From assembly GCA_013214705.1 (NCBI GenBank), contig JABSRZ010000005.1, positions 270,550-334,549 on the forward strand: 64,000 bases of DNA, read 5' to 3'. The position numbers were made by a program, and so were the translations under genes. How positions within the stretch are numbered: position 1 is the first letter of the stretch; every line of letters starts with the position of its first letter. Below, in pieces: positions 55,593 to 64,000 of the stretch. The notes beneath the pieces were generated by a model that did not search any database, was not told where the DNA came from, and saw nothing but the letters and a program-made list of their open reading frames with translations. The stretch comes from Hyphomicrobiales bacterium. GTDB taxonomy: Bacteria > Pseudomonadota > Alphaproteobacteria > Rhizobiales > OSC116.

Positions 55593-57494
55593 CTATTTAG
55601 GTTCAACCAACATACGACCGCGCATTTCCATATGCAGAGCATGACAGAACCATTGGCAATAGAACCAATGCACACCTGGTGCGTCGGCTGTGAAGGTGAC
55701 TGAAGCTGTGGCCTGTGGCCCCACTTCCATCGCCACACCATAATTGGAAATGGTGAAACCATGAGTTAAATCATCAATATAATCAATATTAGTGATGATC
55801 ACTGTCACTTCATCACCCTGCTTAACAGTGAATTTTTCCATAGAAAAACTCGGCGCAGCTGAATACATATAGACACGTACTTTATTGCCATCGCGGATCA
55901 CACCATCAGCTCTTTCAATGTCATCCCAACCGTCTTTTTTGGCTTGAGCTTGCAATTCAGCAAACATGACATCTTCTTGATCATAGGTGTTTAAAGGGTT
56001 TACGATAGAGCGATGCACCATGATGCAATCATGCGGTTCGGCAAATGTTGGGCCGTCATGTACGATCTTCATCACATCACCCGAAATATCAATCAATTGA
56101 TCATTCTCTGGTTTCAGCGGGCCACAATTAATGAACCGATCTTTAGAGAATTTATTCAATGAAATAAGCCATTTGCCATCGGCATCAAGGGTTTCACCCA
56201 TAGTTGTATGGTTATGACCTGGTTGATAATGCACATCCAATTTTTGAATGATCGGGTCAACATCTTCACCAGCATATTTACGAATGGCATCGTTAACATT
56301 CCATTTGCAAATTTGGCTGTCCAAGAATAGGGTTGTGTAGGCATTGCCACGGCCATCAAAAGCAGTATGCAATGGGCCAAGGCCTAGTTCAGGCTCGGCA
56401 ACCACAACGCCACGTGGTTTGATTTGATCTTTAAACAAAGCGTCAAATTTAGTCACATCCAACACGCTGACTGTTGGCGATAGTTTGCCGTTAATCATGA
56501 TGTGTTTTCTATCAGGCGCGGCATTCACACCATGTGGACTAGTTGAAATGGGCACATAACGGGTATATTTAGAACCTTTGCGGCCATCCAGAACAGGCAC
56601 ACCACCATCATAGACTTTAAAGTCGCCAGCTTTAACACCAGCTTCAATCGCCTCAATATCAAATATAACCACCCAATCTTGCTCGGCAGATGTCATTTGT
56701 TCGAGGTTTACGCCTTCTTCAGAGTTGTAACATGTGGCAACTGCATATCTGCCAGTATAATCGGCATCGACATTGTCCAAGTTACCATCAACAATCACTT
56801 GCCAAGCGACTTCCATTTCCACCGCATTGATGCCAGTGAAAATAGCGTGATATTTGCTCGGGTCATCCAACACAGTGCCATCATTTGGCAGTGGCACACG
56901 ATGTTCACCATTGGCAAATAGATAGTTGGTTTTTGGCACTTTTTGTGGGCGTAAACCATGAATGTCAGCAGCATTTGGAATGGAGATAATCTTATCTACC
57001 TTCATAATGTCGCAACGAATACGCGCTACACGTGTATTGGCTTTGTCATTCACATAGATAAATTCGCCATCATAAGTGCCATTGGTAAATGACATATGCG
57101 GATGATGGGTATCACCGTTCATTGGGAAGCCGCCTTTGTCTTTCCAAAATTCTTTTTCTTGTGGCAACATATTTTCTGTGAGAATTTTAATGCTTTCGTT
57201 GGTTTGTCCCCAACCTGTTGCGCTACAACGGTTAAACACTGGAATGCGCATTAGCTCACGCATAGATGGCACACCAACTATACGCACTTCGCCAGATTGC
57301 CCGCCAGACCAAAAACCATAATACTCATCCAGGTCACCGGGGTGAACTTCGTTGTCCCCCATTGCGCCGGTTTTGGCTTGTGCTGTGGTGGTTAACATGC
57401 CAGCAGCGCCCATTAAACCAACGCCCGCAGCCACTGCCGAACCCCCAAGCATGGCGCGGCGTGATACACCTGTTTTTTTAATTTCTTCTGTCAT
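55593..57494 (-). CDS. nosZ: Nitrous-oxide reductase, clade I (Tat-exported)
   Basis: NosZ reduces N2O to N2 in the periplasm, the last step of denitrification. The 633-residue protein starts with a twin-arginine signal ([19 protein letters not shown]), which marks clade I. It has a seven-bladed propeller with CuZ histidine segments such as [12 protein letters not shown] and a C-terminal cupredoxin with the CuA ligands [12 protein letters not shown]. Both copper sites look complete. A clear ribosome site (AAGGAG) precedes the ATG. No nitrite or nitric oxide reductase gene is in the window. Confidence 0.97.
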   Translation of the reverse strand: MTEEIKKTGVSRRAMLGGSAVAAGVGLMGAAGMLTTTAQAKTGAMGDNEVHPGDLDEYYGFWSGGQSGEVRIVGVPSMRELMRIPVFNRCSATGWGQTNESIKILTENMLPQEKEFWKDKGGFPMNGDTHHPHMSFTNGTYDGEFIYVNDKANTRVARIRCDIMKVDKIISIPNAADIHGLRPQKVPKTNYLFANGEHRVPLPNDGTVLDDPSKYHAIFTGINAVEMEVAWQVIVDGNLDNVDADYTGRYAVATCYNSEEGVNLEQMTSAEQDWVVIFDIEAIEAGVKAGDFKVYDGGVPVLDGRKGSKYTRYVPISTSPHGVNAAPDRKHIMINGKLSPTVSVLDVTKFDALFKDQIKPRGVVVAEPELGLGPLHTAFDGRGNAYTTLFLDSQICKWNVNDAIRKYAGEDVDPIIQKLDVHYQPGHNHTTMGETLDADGKWLISLNKFSKDRFINCGPLKPENDQLIDISGDVMKIVHDGPTFAEPHDCIMVHRSIVNPLNTYDQEDVMFAELQAQAKKDGWDDIERADGVIRDGNKVRVYMYSAAPSFSMEKFTVKQGDEVTVIITNIDYIDDLTHGFTISNYGVAMEVGPQATASVTFTADAPGVHWFYCQWFCHALHMEMRGRMLVEPK

Positions 57495-57550
57495 TTTGTC
57501 GTCTCCTTGGTTTATCGAGCATATGAAATTAGCCCAATGTTTTTGCTCAT

Positions 57551-59833
57551 TCAGTCCAATTCAGATGAATCAATGTCTCGTTCTTTATTCAACCGACGTG
57601 GAATGTTTAAGCGGGTTTTTTTTGGTTTTACGGCATCGTCTGATGTCGAAAGATTGGCAATAGGTTTGCCAGCTTGTTTGGCACGTTTTCGCAGCCGCGT
57701 GTCTTGATGGATGATGACCGGACAAACTTTGTGATCGTGATAATTTTGCTGACAACCCATGCAATGAATGCATTCGTTAGGGTTTATATTACCCAATGGA
57801 TCAATGGCTTGCACCATGCAGTCGGTGGCACACACGTGGCATGGGTCGCCACAATTACGGTACCGTTTGAGCCAATTGAACATAGATATTTTGCCGGGTA
57901 TAGCCATTGCAGCGCCCAATGGGCACATATAACGACAATAGAAACGTTCGACAAATAAACTGATGAATAACAGCACCATTGCAAACAGAACAAACCACCA
58001 TTCACGCATCATTTTTAAGATGATGACGGTTTTAAACGGTTCGACTTCGGCCAGATGTTCGGCTGTATTCATTGAATAGAATGACATGCCGAGCAGACCC
58101 AAAAAGATAATATATTTGATCGGCCAGAGGCGCTCATGCAGCCACCAAGGCACTTTAACTTGTGGAATTTTGAGCAACCGAGCAAGTTTGTTTAAAAATT
58201 CTTGCAAGGCCCCAAATGGGCAGAGCCAACCACAATAAACGCCACGCCCCCAGAATATCAATGCCACGGCAACACTGCACCACAGGATGAATATCATGGG
58301 CTCCATGAGGAAAAATTCCCAGCGGAAATTAGACACCATGGCGTTGATAAACACCAGAACATTGACCACCGAAAGTTGTGCCTGTAAATAAAAACCAATG
58401 TAAAATAAAGTGAATGCCAAAAAGCCCCATCTGACCCAATCGGTCAAGCCACGATATTTAACCATTTGATCTTGCAAGAAGAATAACAAAGTTAAAAACA
58501 CCAAGGCGATGCCTAAAATAACCACATCAACTTTTTTGGCAATCCACATACGTTGCCAAAGGGCGGTACGCGCTGCGGCTTCCTCTTCATCTAAAGTTAG
58601 CGCAATCTTGTTTGCAGCAGATGCTGGCGCAGGTGGTTGTTCAATTTTGACATATTGGCTAGGCAGCTGATAGTTCAACTCATAAGAGATGAATACTTTT
58701 TCCAACGGGCCAACGGCGCGCTGTACCAATAATTGCAACCGCCAACTATCAGCAGGATTAAAGATGGCATCAGCGGGAGCATAAAATAGTGCAACCTCCC
58801 TAAAATCAGGTGAGCCTTCGGCCAAGACCTCGCCTAGGTTTTTATAACCACGGTCAGTAAAGCGCATACCCTCACCATCTTGCACCACTTGTATACGGTC
58901 AAAAATACCGCCACGAACATAGCCCGAACCGCGAAATGAATACGCCCCGTTACCCATAACGACAAATGCGCTTTGGCCCTGCTTTATACGTTTCAAATAA
59001 TTGCGGTATTCCCACTTACCCAAAAGGCTTTTGGCAATTGAGGGCACATTTAAAGACGCAGCATAAAGGTCAATAAATATATCTTGGTCTGCACCTTTTT
59101 CAGGGCGCGCAATAGCTTGTTGATTGCCTTGGTCGTTGAAACCCTCATTCACATCAGCAATTGTAAGTTTCAACCTTCGCACCGAACCGTCACCAATTAA
59201 AGTTGTCCAATCCAACTCTTCTAACTCGCTAGGGATCAATGTTTTTTTAGCTTTGACTGCATTTGATTGCGCCAAACCGTTTAAACCAAGCACAATCGCG
59301 GCACGCAGCGATGCGCGTTTGATACTATCGTCAATCACCATTATGGTAACAGTCGCACCAGATACAATATCAACCGGCGGCGGCTCGCCACCTTTCTCCT
59401 TGGCCATTTTAATAATATCAATGCCTTTGTAACCATCAATAAAACTAGTAATTTTTGCTTCGGGTATGCCGGTTAGTACAATTGGCTCTGAGTGTTTTAA
59501 TAATTTAGCGCCAGTAATTACACCCTTCAGGTCAATGGCAACGAGTACGACAATTGGTTTACCTGAATAACCAATTGCGCCGACAAAGTCGGTATTTAGA
59601 AATGCATAGCCAACAATTTCTCCATTTTTTTGAATGGGTGCAATTTTGCCGTTATGTAGCAATTCTCCATAAGCATCTGCCGTTTCGAATATTTCACTCG
59701 CAGGGTTTTGAGATAGAAATTTCTGAAATTCTCCAACGGATGCCGCAAAACCGCTGCCAACGAACAAACAAATAAACAATGCCAGACTTACCAGCCGCAA
59801 TATATGTGAGGTCAAAAAATTCAATTCACTCAT
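57551..59833 (-). CDS. nosR: NosR, membrane flavoprotein for N2O reduction
   Basis: The 760-residue protein is needed for nosZ expression and electron supply. It has an export signal, a periplasmic FMN-binding domain with SGATVT at 158-163 (Thr163 the predicted flavinylation site for the operon's ApbE), about five membrane helices with [10 protein letters not shown] and [10 protein letters not shown] cysteine motifs, and a C-terminal ferredoxin region (CHVCATDC and CIHCMGC). It is the first gene of the operon and lies behind a perfect FNR-type box. Confidence 0.95.
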   Translation of the reverse strand: MSELNFLTSHILRLVSLALFICLFVGSGFAASVGEFQKFLSQNPASEIFETADAYGELLHNGKIAPIQKNGEIVGYAFLNTDFVGAIGYSGKPIVVLVAIDLKGVITGAKLLKHSEPIVLTGIPEAKITSFIDGYKGIDIIKMAKEKGGEPPPVDIVSGATVTIMVIDDSIKRASLRAAIVLGLNGLAQSNAVKAKKTLIPSELEELDWTTLIGDGSVRRLKLTIADVNEGFNDQGNQQAIARPEKGADQDIFIDLYAASLNVPSIAKSLLGKWEYRNYLKRIKQGQSAFVVMGNGAYSFRGSGYVRGGIFDRIQVVQDGEGMRFTDRGYKNLGEVLAEGSPDFREVALFYAPADAIFNPADSWRLQLLVQRAVGPLEKVFISYELNYQLPSQYVKIEQPPAPASAANKIALTLDEEEAAARTALWQRMWIAKKVDVVILGIALVFLTLLFFLQDQMVKYRGLTDWVRWGFLAFTLFYIGFYLQAQLSVVNVLVFINAMVSNFRWEFFLMEPMIFILWCSVAVALIFWGRGVYCGWLCPFGALQEFLNKLARLLKIPQVKVPWWLHERLWPIKYIIFLGLLGMSFYSMNTAEHLAEVEPFKTVIILKMMREWWFVLFAMVLLFISLFVERFYCRYMCPLGAAMAIPGKISMFNWLKRYRNCGDPCHVCATDCMVQAIDPLGNINPNECIHCMGCQQNYHDHKVCPVIIHQDTRLRKRAKQAGKPIANLSTSDDAVKPKKTRLNIPRRLNKERDIDSSELD

Positions 59834-59913
59834 CTTTCATTAGTGTAATTTTTGGTCTGAATGTCCAAAAACATAAGACAAGCCTAATTTATTTGCATAC
59901 CCAAGCTAACACT

Positions 59914-59927
59914 TTGATTTAAATCAA
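59914..59927 (-). promoter_or_regulatory. FNR/NnrR-type box upstream of nosR
   Basis: TTGATTTAAATCAA is a perfect match to the FNR/Dnr consensus TTGAT-N4-ATCAA. Its centre lies about 87 bases before the nosR start, suited to oxygen- or NO-dependent activation of the whole nos operon. Which regulator binds cannot be told from sequence. Confidence 0.85.
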
Positions 59928-60617
59928 TGTTTGGATGCTACATATTGCCACAGACTGTCCATATGCTGTATAACTCAGGTCAGAGGCAGGTGCAGAGATT
60001 TTGGCTCACAATATGTAACTATTGTGTTGTTGGGCAGCGTTCACAACGTGAACAACATATGAGAACCGAGTGAATGGCACCTCACCTCCCTCAACGTTTT
60101 GATTTCATCACTAAATGAGATGAATGCGATGCTTAAAGTCAGGTCAATGAATATGCGTCCCATCGTTGAACTGGCCCATGAAACTGCAATTTTGATGAAA
60201 GTAGAAGAAAGACAAGATTTTGACACGCCAATAACCTATAAGCGGTTGAATGCAGAACAGTAACGACTTGCCATGTTTACCTTGAATTTTGATAGGAAAT
60301 ATAGAATCTTTAATAAACCATCAAAGCCAAAACAACAAAAAGAGAAGATTGCAACATCAAATTAATGCTGCACAATTAATCAACAAAGATGAACAAAACT
60401 CTAGTTTAGTTCAAACGACAATTTATCTCAAAGCACCCGAAGACGGACACTATAAATCGTCAGCTTCTATGGAATAGATTTCCGTGGTTGCATAAGATAG
60501 ATTTTTGGTTCATGGTTACGCTCTGATTGAGTGAAGATGACAATAAGACCAACATCCAATACCCAAAATGCAATCGCCAAAATCTTAAAACTGGCTTAAC
60601 AAACAAAGGCTTAAATC
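59928..60617. other. Intergenic region with relic-like frames
   Basis: About 690 bases between the nosR promoter and the aldehyde dehydrogenase. A perfect GTTCAC-AAC-GTGAAC hairpin lies at 60039-60053. Short plus-strand frames at 60120-60263 (47 codons, including MRPIVELAHETAILM) and 60289-60477 have no family assignment and may be decayed gene fragments. Confidence 0.45.
60120..60263 (+). other. 47-codon frame, possible gene remnant
   Basis: The frame MNAMLKVRSM...KRLNAEQ runs from ATG 60120 to TAA 60261-60263. It has mixed charged and hydrophobic residues like the end of a soluble protein, but no clear ribosome site. Several consecutive methionines near the start suggest a fragment rather than an intact gene. 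Confidence 0.2.
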
Positions 60618-62048
60618 ATGATTGAAAACCTAAAATTCTATATAGATGGCCAATGGGTGCTGCCGCAGGTGAAAAATGATTTTAATGTCATCAATCCCGC
60701 AAATGAAGAGGTCTGCGCCACAATATCTTTAGGCGATAAAGCCGATACCGATGCCGCGGTTGCCGCTGCCAACAAAGCCTTCCCTAGTTGGTCCGCCACC
60801 CCACATGCAGAACGCATCAAATTAATCGAAAAACTATCCGACATTTACGAAGCTAGACGCGCCGAAATGGGCAAAATGATCAGCATCGAAATGGGCGCCC
60901 CCATCGACCTTGCTATGGGTTCACAAGCCGGCTGTGGCACAGGCCATATTGCCGATTTTCTAGTCGAACTTAAAAAAATAAAATTCGAGCGCATGTTAGG
61001 CGACCACGCCCCCAATGATAGAATTTTCATGGAACCAATTGGCGTGTGCGGCCTCATTACGCCATGGAATTGGCCGATGAACCAAGTCACTCTCAAAGTC
61101 ATTCCCGCCATCGCGGTGGGTTGCACCGTGGTGCTAAAACCGTCCGAAATTGCGCCCCTTTCATCATTGCTATTCGCCGAGATGATGGATGAAGCCGGCT
61201 TCCCCAAAGGTGTGTTCAATCTAGTCAATGGCGATGGCGTCGGTGTTGGCTCACAACTCTCCGCCCATGAAAACATCCAGATGATCAGCTTCACTGGTTC
61301 ATCACGTGCCGGCGTTTTAATTTCACAAGCGGCGGCCCCAACCATCAAACGCGTATCATTAGAGCTAGGCGGCAAAGGCGCAAATGTAATTTTCGATGAT
61401 GCCGACAAACAAGCCGTTCAACGCGGCGTGGAACAATGCTTTAACAATAGTGGTCAATCCTGCAACGCCCCCACCCGTATGTTGGTGCAGCGCGGCAGAT
61501 ATGACGAAGCGGTCAAACAAGCCACGCAATATGCACAAAATACCCCGGTCAAATTATCGTCCGAAAATGGCAGCCATTTAGGGCCCGTCGTATCGCAAGT
61601 GCAATATGATAAAATCCAAAACTTAATCGAAGTTGGAATCAACGAAGGCGCCAAACTCGTCGCCGGTGGCCTCGGTCGCCCGCAAGGCCTTAACCGTGGC
61701 TATTACATCCGCCCGACTATTTTTGCCGATGTCAGTAATGACATGCGCATAGCCCAAGAAGAAATCTTCGGCCCGGTTTTATCCATCATCCCGTTTGATA
61801 GCGAAGAAGAGGCAGTGCAAATCGCCAATGACAGCCTCTATGGCTTGACCCATTATGTGCAAACACAAGATAAAGACAAGGCACACCGCGTGGCCAAAGC
61901 CCTACGTGCCGGCATGGTCGAAATTAACGGCCATTCACGCGGCGCAGGCGCGCCATTTGGTGGCTATAAACAATCTGGCAATGGCCGCGAAGCCGGCATT
62001 TGGGGCATTGATGACTTCCTAGAAGTTAAATCTGTCTCAGGCTGGTAA
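60618..62048 (+). CDS. NAD-dependent aldehyde dehydrogenase
   Basis: The 476-residue ALDH-superfamily enzyme has the catalytic Cys in NNSGQSCNAPTRMLV, the Glu in LELGGKGANVIFDD, NAD-fold SFTGSSRAG and the C-terminal PFGGYKQSGNGREAG. It differs in sequence and motif pattern from the ALDH7-type enzyme at 27.7 kb, matching general broad-specificity aldehyde dehydrogenases. It stands alone; the substrate is unknown. A stem-loop at 62060-62077 follows. Confidence 0.92.
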   Translation: MIENLKFYIDGQWVLPQVKNDFNVINPANEEVCATISLGDKADTDAAVAAANKAFPSWSATPHAERIKLIEKLSDIYEARRAEMGKMISIEMGAPIDLAMGSQAGCGTGHIADFLVELKKIKFERMLGDHAPNDRIFMEPIGVCGLITPWNWPMNQVTLKVIPAIAVGCTVVLKPSEIAPLSSLLFAEMMDEAGFPKGVFNLVNGDGVGVGSQLSAHENIQMISFTGSSRAGVLISQAAAPTIKRVSLELGGKGANVIFDDADKQAVQRGVEQCFNNSGQSCNAPTRMLVQRGRYDEAVKQATQYAQNTPVKLSSENGSHLGPVVSQVQYDKIQNLIEVGINEGAKLVAGGLGRPQGLNRGYYIRPTIFADVSNDMRIAQEEIFGPVLSIIPFDSEEEAVQIANDSLYGLTHYVQTQDKDKAHRVAKALRAGMVEINGHSRGAGAPFGGYKQSGNGREAGIWGIDDFLEVKSVSGW

Positions 62049-62059
62049 ATACCATTAAA

Positions 62060-62077
62060 ACGCCCACTAGTGAGCGT
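62060..62077 (+). terminator. Stem-loop after the aldehyde dehydrogenase
   Basis: ACGCCCACTAGTGAGCGT is palindromic apart from one mismatched pair and lies 12 bases past the stop. There is no T-run, so termination is uncertain. Confidence 0.35.
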
Positions 62078-62254
62078 CTCTCGGCAATATTAGCCCAATA
62101 GGTTGTGACAACTTAGCGGCGAAAGAGACTGGTCATGTTCACTTTTATCAGATAAATCCAGATTTGCAATTCACGTCGCCCTGTAGAATTATCGCCTTTT
62201 AACAGCATGATTTTCACAGTTACCTAAAATTTAATTTCGCTGCCGAAACATTAT

Positions 62255-63451
62255 ATGGTTATCAATATTATTATTATATTTTCTACAGTATTGGTTGGCG
62301 CTATTTTATTCTTACCTCATTTGGCAAATAACAATTTTTGGCGGGCGACCATTACCCCATTGGCATCTATAATTGGCAGTGGGTTTTTAATCTTAGGCCC
62401 TATTTTGAGCCAGAATTTTGGCGGATACGCGCCTTTGGTCATGGCAATATTATGCTTGGTTGGGTTTTTATTTGGCGTGGCAATACGCTATAATATTAAA
62501 CAACATATGGTTGTGCGAGATGATTCATTGGTTAACTCACTTGAAACATTATCTTCTTGGGTTCTAGCTTTTGCCTATATAATCTCGGTAGCTTATTATT
62601 TGAACCTATTCGGTGCGTTTGGCATCCGATTAACCTCGGTTGATGATACGACCAATGCCCGCATTCTGACCTCTGGCATATTTGTATTTATATTGATGGT
62701 GGGTTGGACGCGTGGCTTTGATGCCTTAGAGCGTTTGGAGCAAATATCGGTGAGCATAAAACTTGCCATTATCATTGGGTTGGTTGTTGGCTTGGCAATG
62801 TATAACACCGAAGCTGCTTTGGCCAATGAGCTGATATTTAGCAGTTCAAAAACACTCGACTGGTCCTTGCTCACCTTAAGTTTTGGGCTTATTGTTACCG
62901 TTCAAGGTTTCGAAATATCACGTTATTTAGGCGAAAAATACAGTGCTACAACCCGCATAAAATCAATGCAGTTAGCTCAATATATCTCGTCGGCAATCTA
63001 TATTTCATACATTGCATTGATTTCGTATATCTTTAAACCAGAGAGCTTTGGTCTGAGCGAAACCGCAATTATCGATATGATGCTGGTGGTTGCGCCTATA
63101 TTGCCAGCATTGCTAATTGTAGCCGCATTGAGCGCCCAATTTAGCGCCGCCATTGCCGATACAGGTGGCTCGGGTGGTTTAATGCACGAGTTAACAAATG
63201 GACGCATCAAAACTCGCTATGCTTATTTACTATTGGTTATGATTGGCTTGTTCTTAACTTGGTCGGTGGATATTTTTGCCATTGTGAGCTACGCATCGAG
63301 GGCATTTGCATTTTATTATGGTCTTCAGGCATTAATCGCGGCGATTTTTGCAAAAAAATCGGGAGAACCGTGGCACAAAATGGCACTTTATATCGGCTTA
63401 TGCGGGCTAGGTATTATCATTGCTATTTTCGGTACGTCTGTCGAAGTTTAA
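62255..63451 (+). CDS. Multipass membrane protein, APC-superfamily transporter-like
   Basis: The 398-residue, almost entirely hydrophobic protein has about 11-12 predicted membrane segments (for example MVINIIIIFSTVLVGAILF, YGLQALIAAIFA). Its segment order and glycine-rich first helices (ITPLASIIGSGFLILGPIL) resemble amino acid/polyamine/organocation transporters, but I do not recognise a specific family. Charged residues inside the bundle (VQGFEISRYLGEKY) could bind substrate. No ribosome site is evident at the ATG. No partner genes are nearby. Confidence 0.6.
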   Translation: MVINIIIIFSTVLVGAILFLPHLANNNFWRATITPLASIIGSGFLILGPILSQNFGGYAPLVMAILCLVGFLFGVAIRYNIKQHMVVRDDSLVNSLETLSSWVLAFAYIISVAYYLNLFGAFGIRLTSVDDTTNARILTSGIFVFILMVGWTRGFDALERLEQISVSIKLAIIIGLVVGLAMYNTEAALANELIFSSSKTLDWSLLTLSFGLIVTVQGFEISRYLGEKYSATTRIKSMQLAQYISSAIYISYIALISYIFKPESFGLSETAIIDMMLVVAPILPALLIVAALSAQFSAAIADTGGSGGLMHELTNGRIKTRYAYLLLVMIGLFLTWSVDIFAIVSYASRAFAFYYGLQALIAAIFAKKSGEPWHKMALYIGLCGLGIIIAIFGTSVEV

Positions 63452-63770
63452 ATTGTCTGCCTTCGAATGCTATGGGATTAATCAGTGGTTGGACTAAGTT
63501 AGGGATTTAAAAACACCCTATAAAGAACAAACCGAAACAAAGCTTAAACCAAATTTATAGAAAGCAAAAAAGTTAGAGACAGCTCACCGTGTTTAGGCTA
63601 GCATATTCATATTCAATAAATAAATCAAAGACTTGTTTATTGGGCGCACCCCAAAACTACTTCGCTCGGGCGCTGGGATAGGATTTGTCCTTTTATTACG
63701 CTGCTATTCCTGCGGACTTCGCCCTTGGGCAGCTTATTGGGTTCTCTTCCTCACCCCGTTACAAACACAC
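63452..63770. other. Intergenic region before the tRNA-derived attachment site
   Basis: No gene seen. The frames here that extend through the tRNA fragment (for example from 63633 and 63685) are reading-frame artefacts of a type that recurs beside tRNA genes. Confidence 0.5.
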
Positions 63771-63793
63771 AAAAAGCGCCCCTTTGGGACGCT
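63771..63793 (-). terminator. Terminator of the displaced tRNA gene
   Basis: On the minus strand AGCGTCCC pairs with GGGGCGCT (one G-T pair) around AAA, followed by five T. It lies 10 bases beyond the tRNA 3' fragment, as expected for a tRNA terminator. Confidence 0.8.
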
Positions 63794-63803
63794 GTTTATA
63801 TTT

Positions 63804-63817
63804 TGGCTGCGGAGGTA
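63804..63817 (-). other. 3' end of an initiator-tRNA-like gene: element attachment site (att)
   Basis: Read on the minus strand, TACCTCCGCAGCCA is the end of a tRNA T-arm/acceptor stem with an encoded CCA tail. The sequence stops matching a tRNA immediately upstream of it; no anticodon or D arm is present within the next 140 bases. Acceptor bases and surrounding context fit an initiator tRNA-Met. Together with the integrase start at 63962 this is best read as the displaced half of an integration site. Confidence 0.7.
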
Positions 63818-63961
63818 ACTACCTAACTGCTGTTTTTTTGTGTACATGCGTGTTTGTTAACATGTTATATAACAATAAGTTAAATGAATTGTAGTTTACT
63901 GGTGTTTATGGAGATATGCTCACATCCATGTTTCATTTGTGGGTTGAATTGTGGGTAGAAT

Positions 63962-64000
63962 ATGGCAAGACAAGTTAATAAACTCTCTGATCGAGGTGTA
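63962..64000 (+). CDS. Tyrosine-recombinase integrase, N-terminus only (cut by window edge)
   Basis: Thirteen codons, MARQVNKLSDRGV, match the start of phage/island-type integrases with the Arm-DNA-binding (DUF4102-like) domain, which commonly open with a (K/R)L(T/S)D..V motif. The location 145 bases from a tRNA 3' fragment supports the call. The catalytic domain lies outside the window. Confidence 0.6.
   Translation, partial: MARQVNKLSDRGV

Noticed and set aside
63633..63894. Frames of 61 and 69 codons before the integrase
   Set aside because: They read through the tRNA terminator and acceptor end; similar translations recur next to tRNA genes and are not proteins.
1..64000. CRISPR array
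   Set aside because: No regularly spaced direct repeats with unique spacers; the only tandem array is the coding 18-bp repeat at 47.3 kb.

Overview
The window comes from an AT-leaning alphaproteobacterium. The class is set by gene order: addB/addA next to tsaE and a tyrosine-box DivL-type kinase, and the chvI-chvG-hprK-EIIA(Man)-HPr-ahcY string divergent from pckA. I cannot name a genus. No rRNA, complete tRNA or CRISPR array is visible.

Layout. 0-7.6 kb (minus strand): addA N-terminus, addB, tsaE and divL, covering recombinational repair, tRNA t6A modification and cell-cycle signalling. 7.7-15.2 kb: ahcY, HPr, EIIA, HprK and ChvG/ChvI on the minus strand, with pckA divergent on the plus strand; this is the regulatory PTS and acid/envelope two-component module next to gluconeogenesis. 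15.4-18.7 kb: oxidative-stress genes (msrB, msrA, a TetR regulator divergent from an AhpC-type peroxiredoxin, a nitroreductase). 18.7-19.1 kb: a non-coding stretch packed with hairpins. 19.1-23.3 kb: polA, an ArsR/SRPBCC pair and a DUF1761 protein. 23.3-29.2 kb (minus): a ComB-type phosphatase, two tandem M3 oligopeptidases of identical length and an ALDH7-type dehydrogenase. 29.2-30.4 kb is almost gene-free. 30.4-31.8 kb: a glycosyltransferase and a DedA-like protein.

31.8-48.4 kb is a carbohydrate locus. It holds two Gfo/Idh/MocA oxidoreductases, two xylose-isomerase-like TIM barrels, a GH43 xylosidase, an aldo/keto reductase, a D-lyxose/D-mannose isomerase, a GH2 beta-mannosidase, a complete sugar ABC importer (ATPase, two permeases, binding protein) and a divergent LacI-family regulator. 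The regulator gene sits behind a perfect 26-bp palindrome whose 14-bp core recurs upstream of pckA. The picture is import of beta-mannoside or xyloside oligosaccharides, cytoplasmic hydrolysis, and isomerisation or oxidation of the released sugars.

48.5-50.7 kb is an AT-rich accessory patch: a membrane-protein gene interrupted by an in-frame TAG, a convergent coiled-coil membrane protein resembling putative phage abortive-infection proteins, and relic sequence. 50.7-59.9 kb is a complete clade-I nitrous-oxide reductase operon (nosRZDFYL, apbE/nosX, tatA) with a perfect FNR-type box upstream of nosR. 60.6-63.5 kb carries an aldehyde dehydrogenase and a multipass transporter-like protein. The window ends at the edge of an integrated element: the 3' end of what looks like an initiator tRNA gene with its terminator, followed at once by the first 13 codons of an apparent tyrosine-recombinase integrase.
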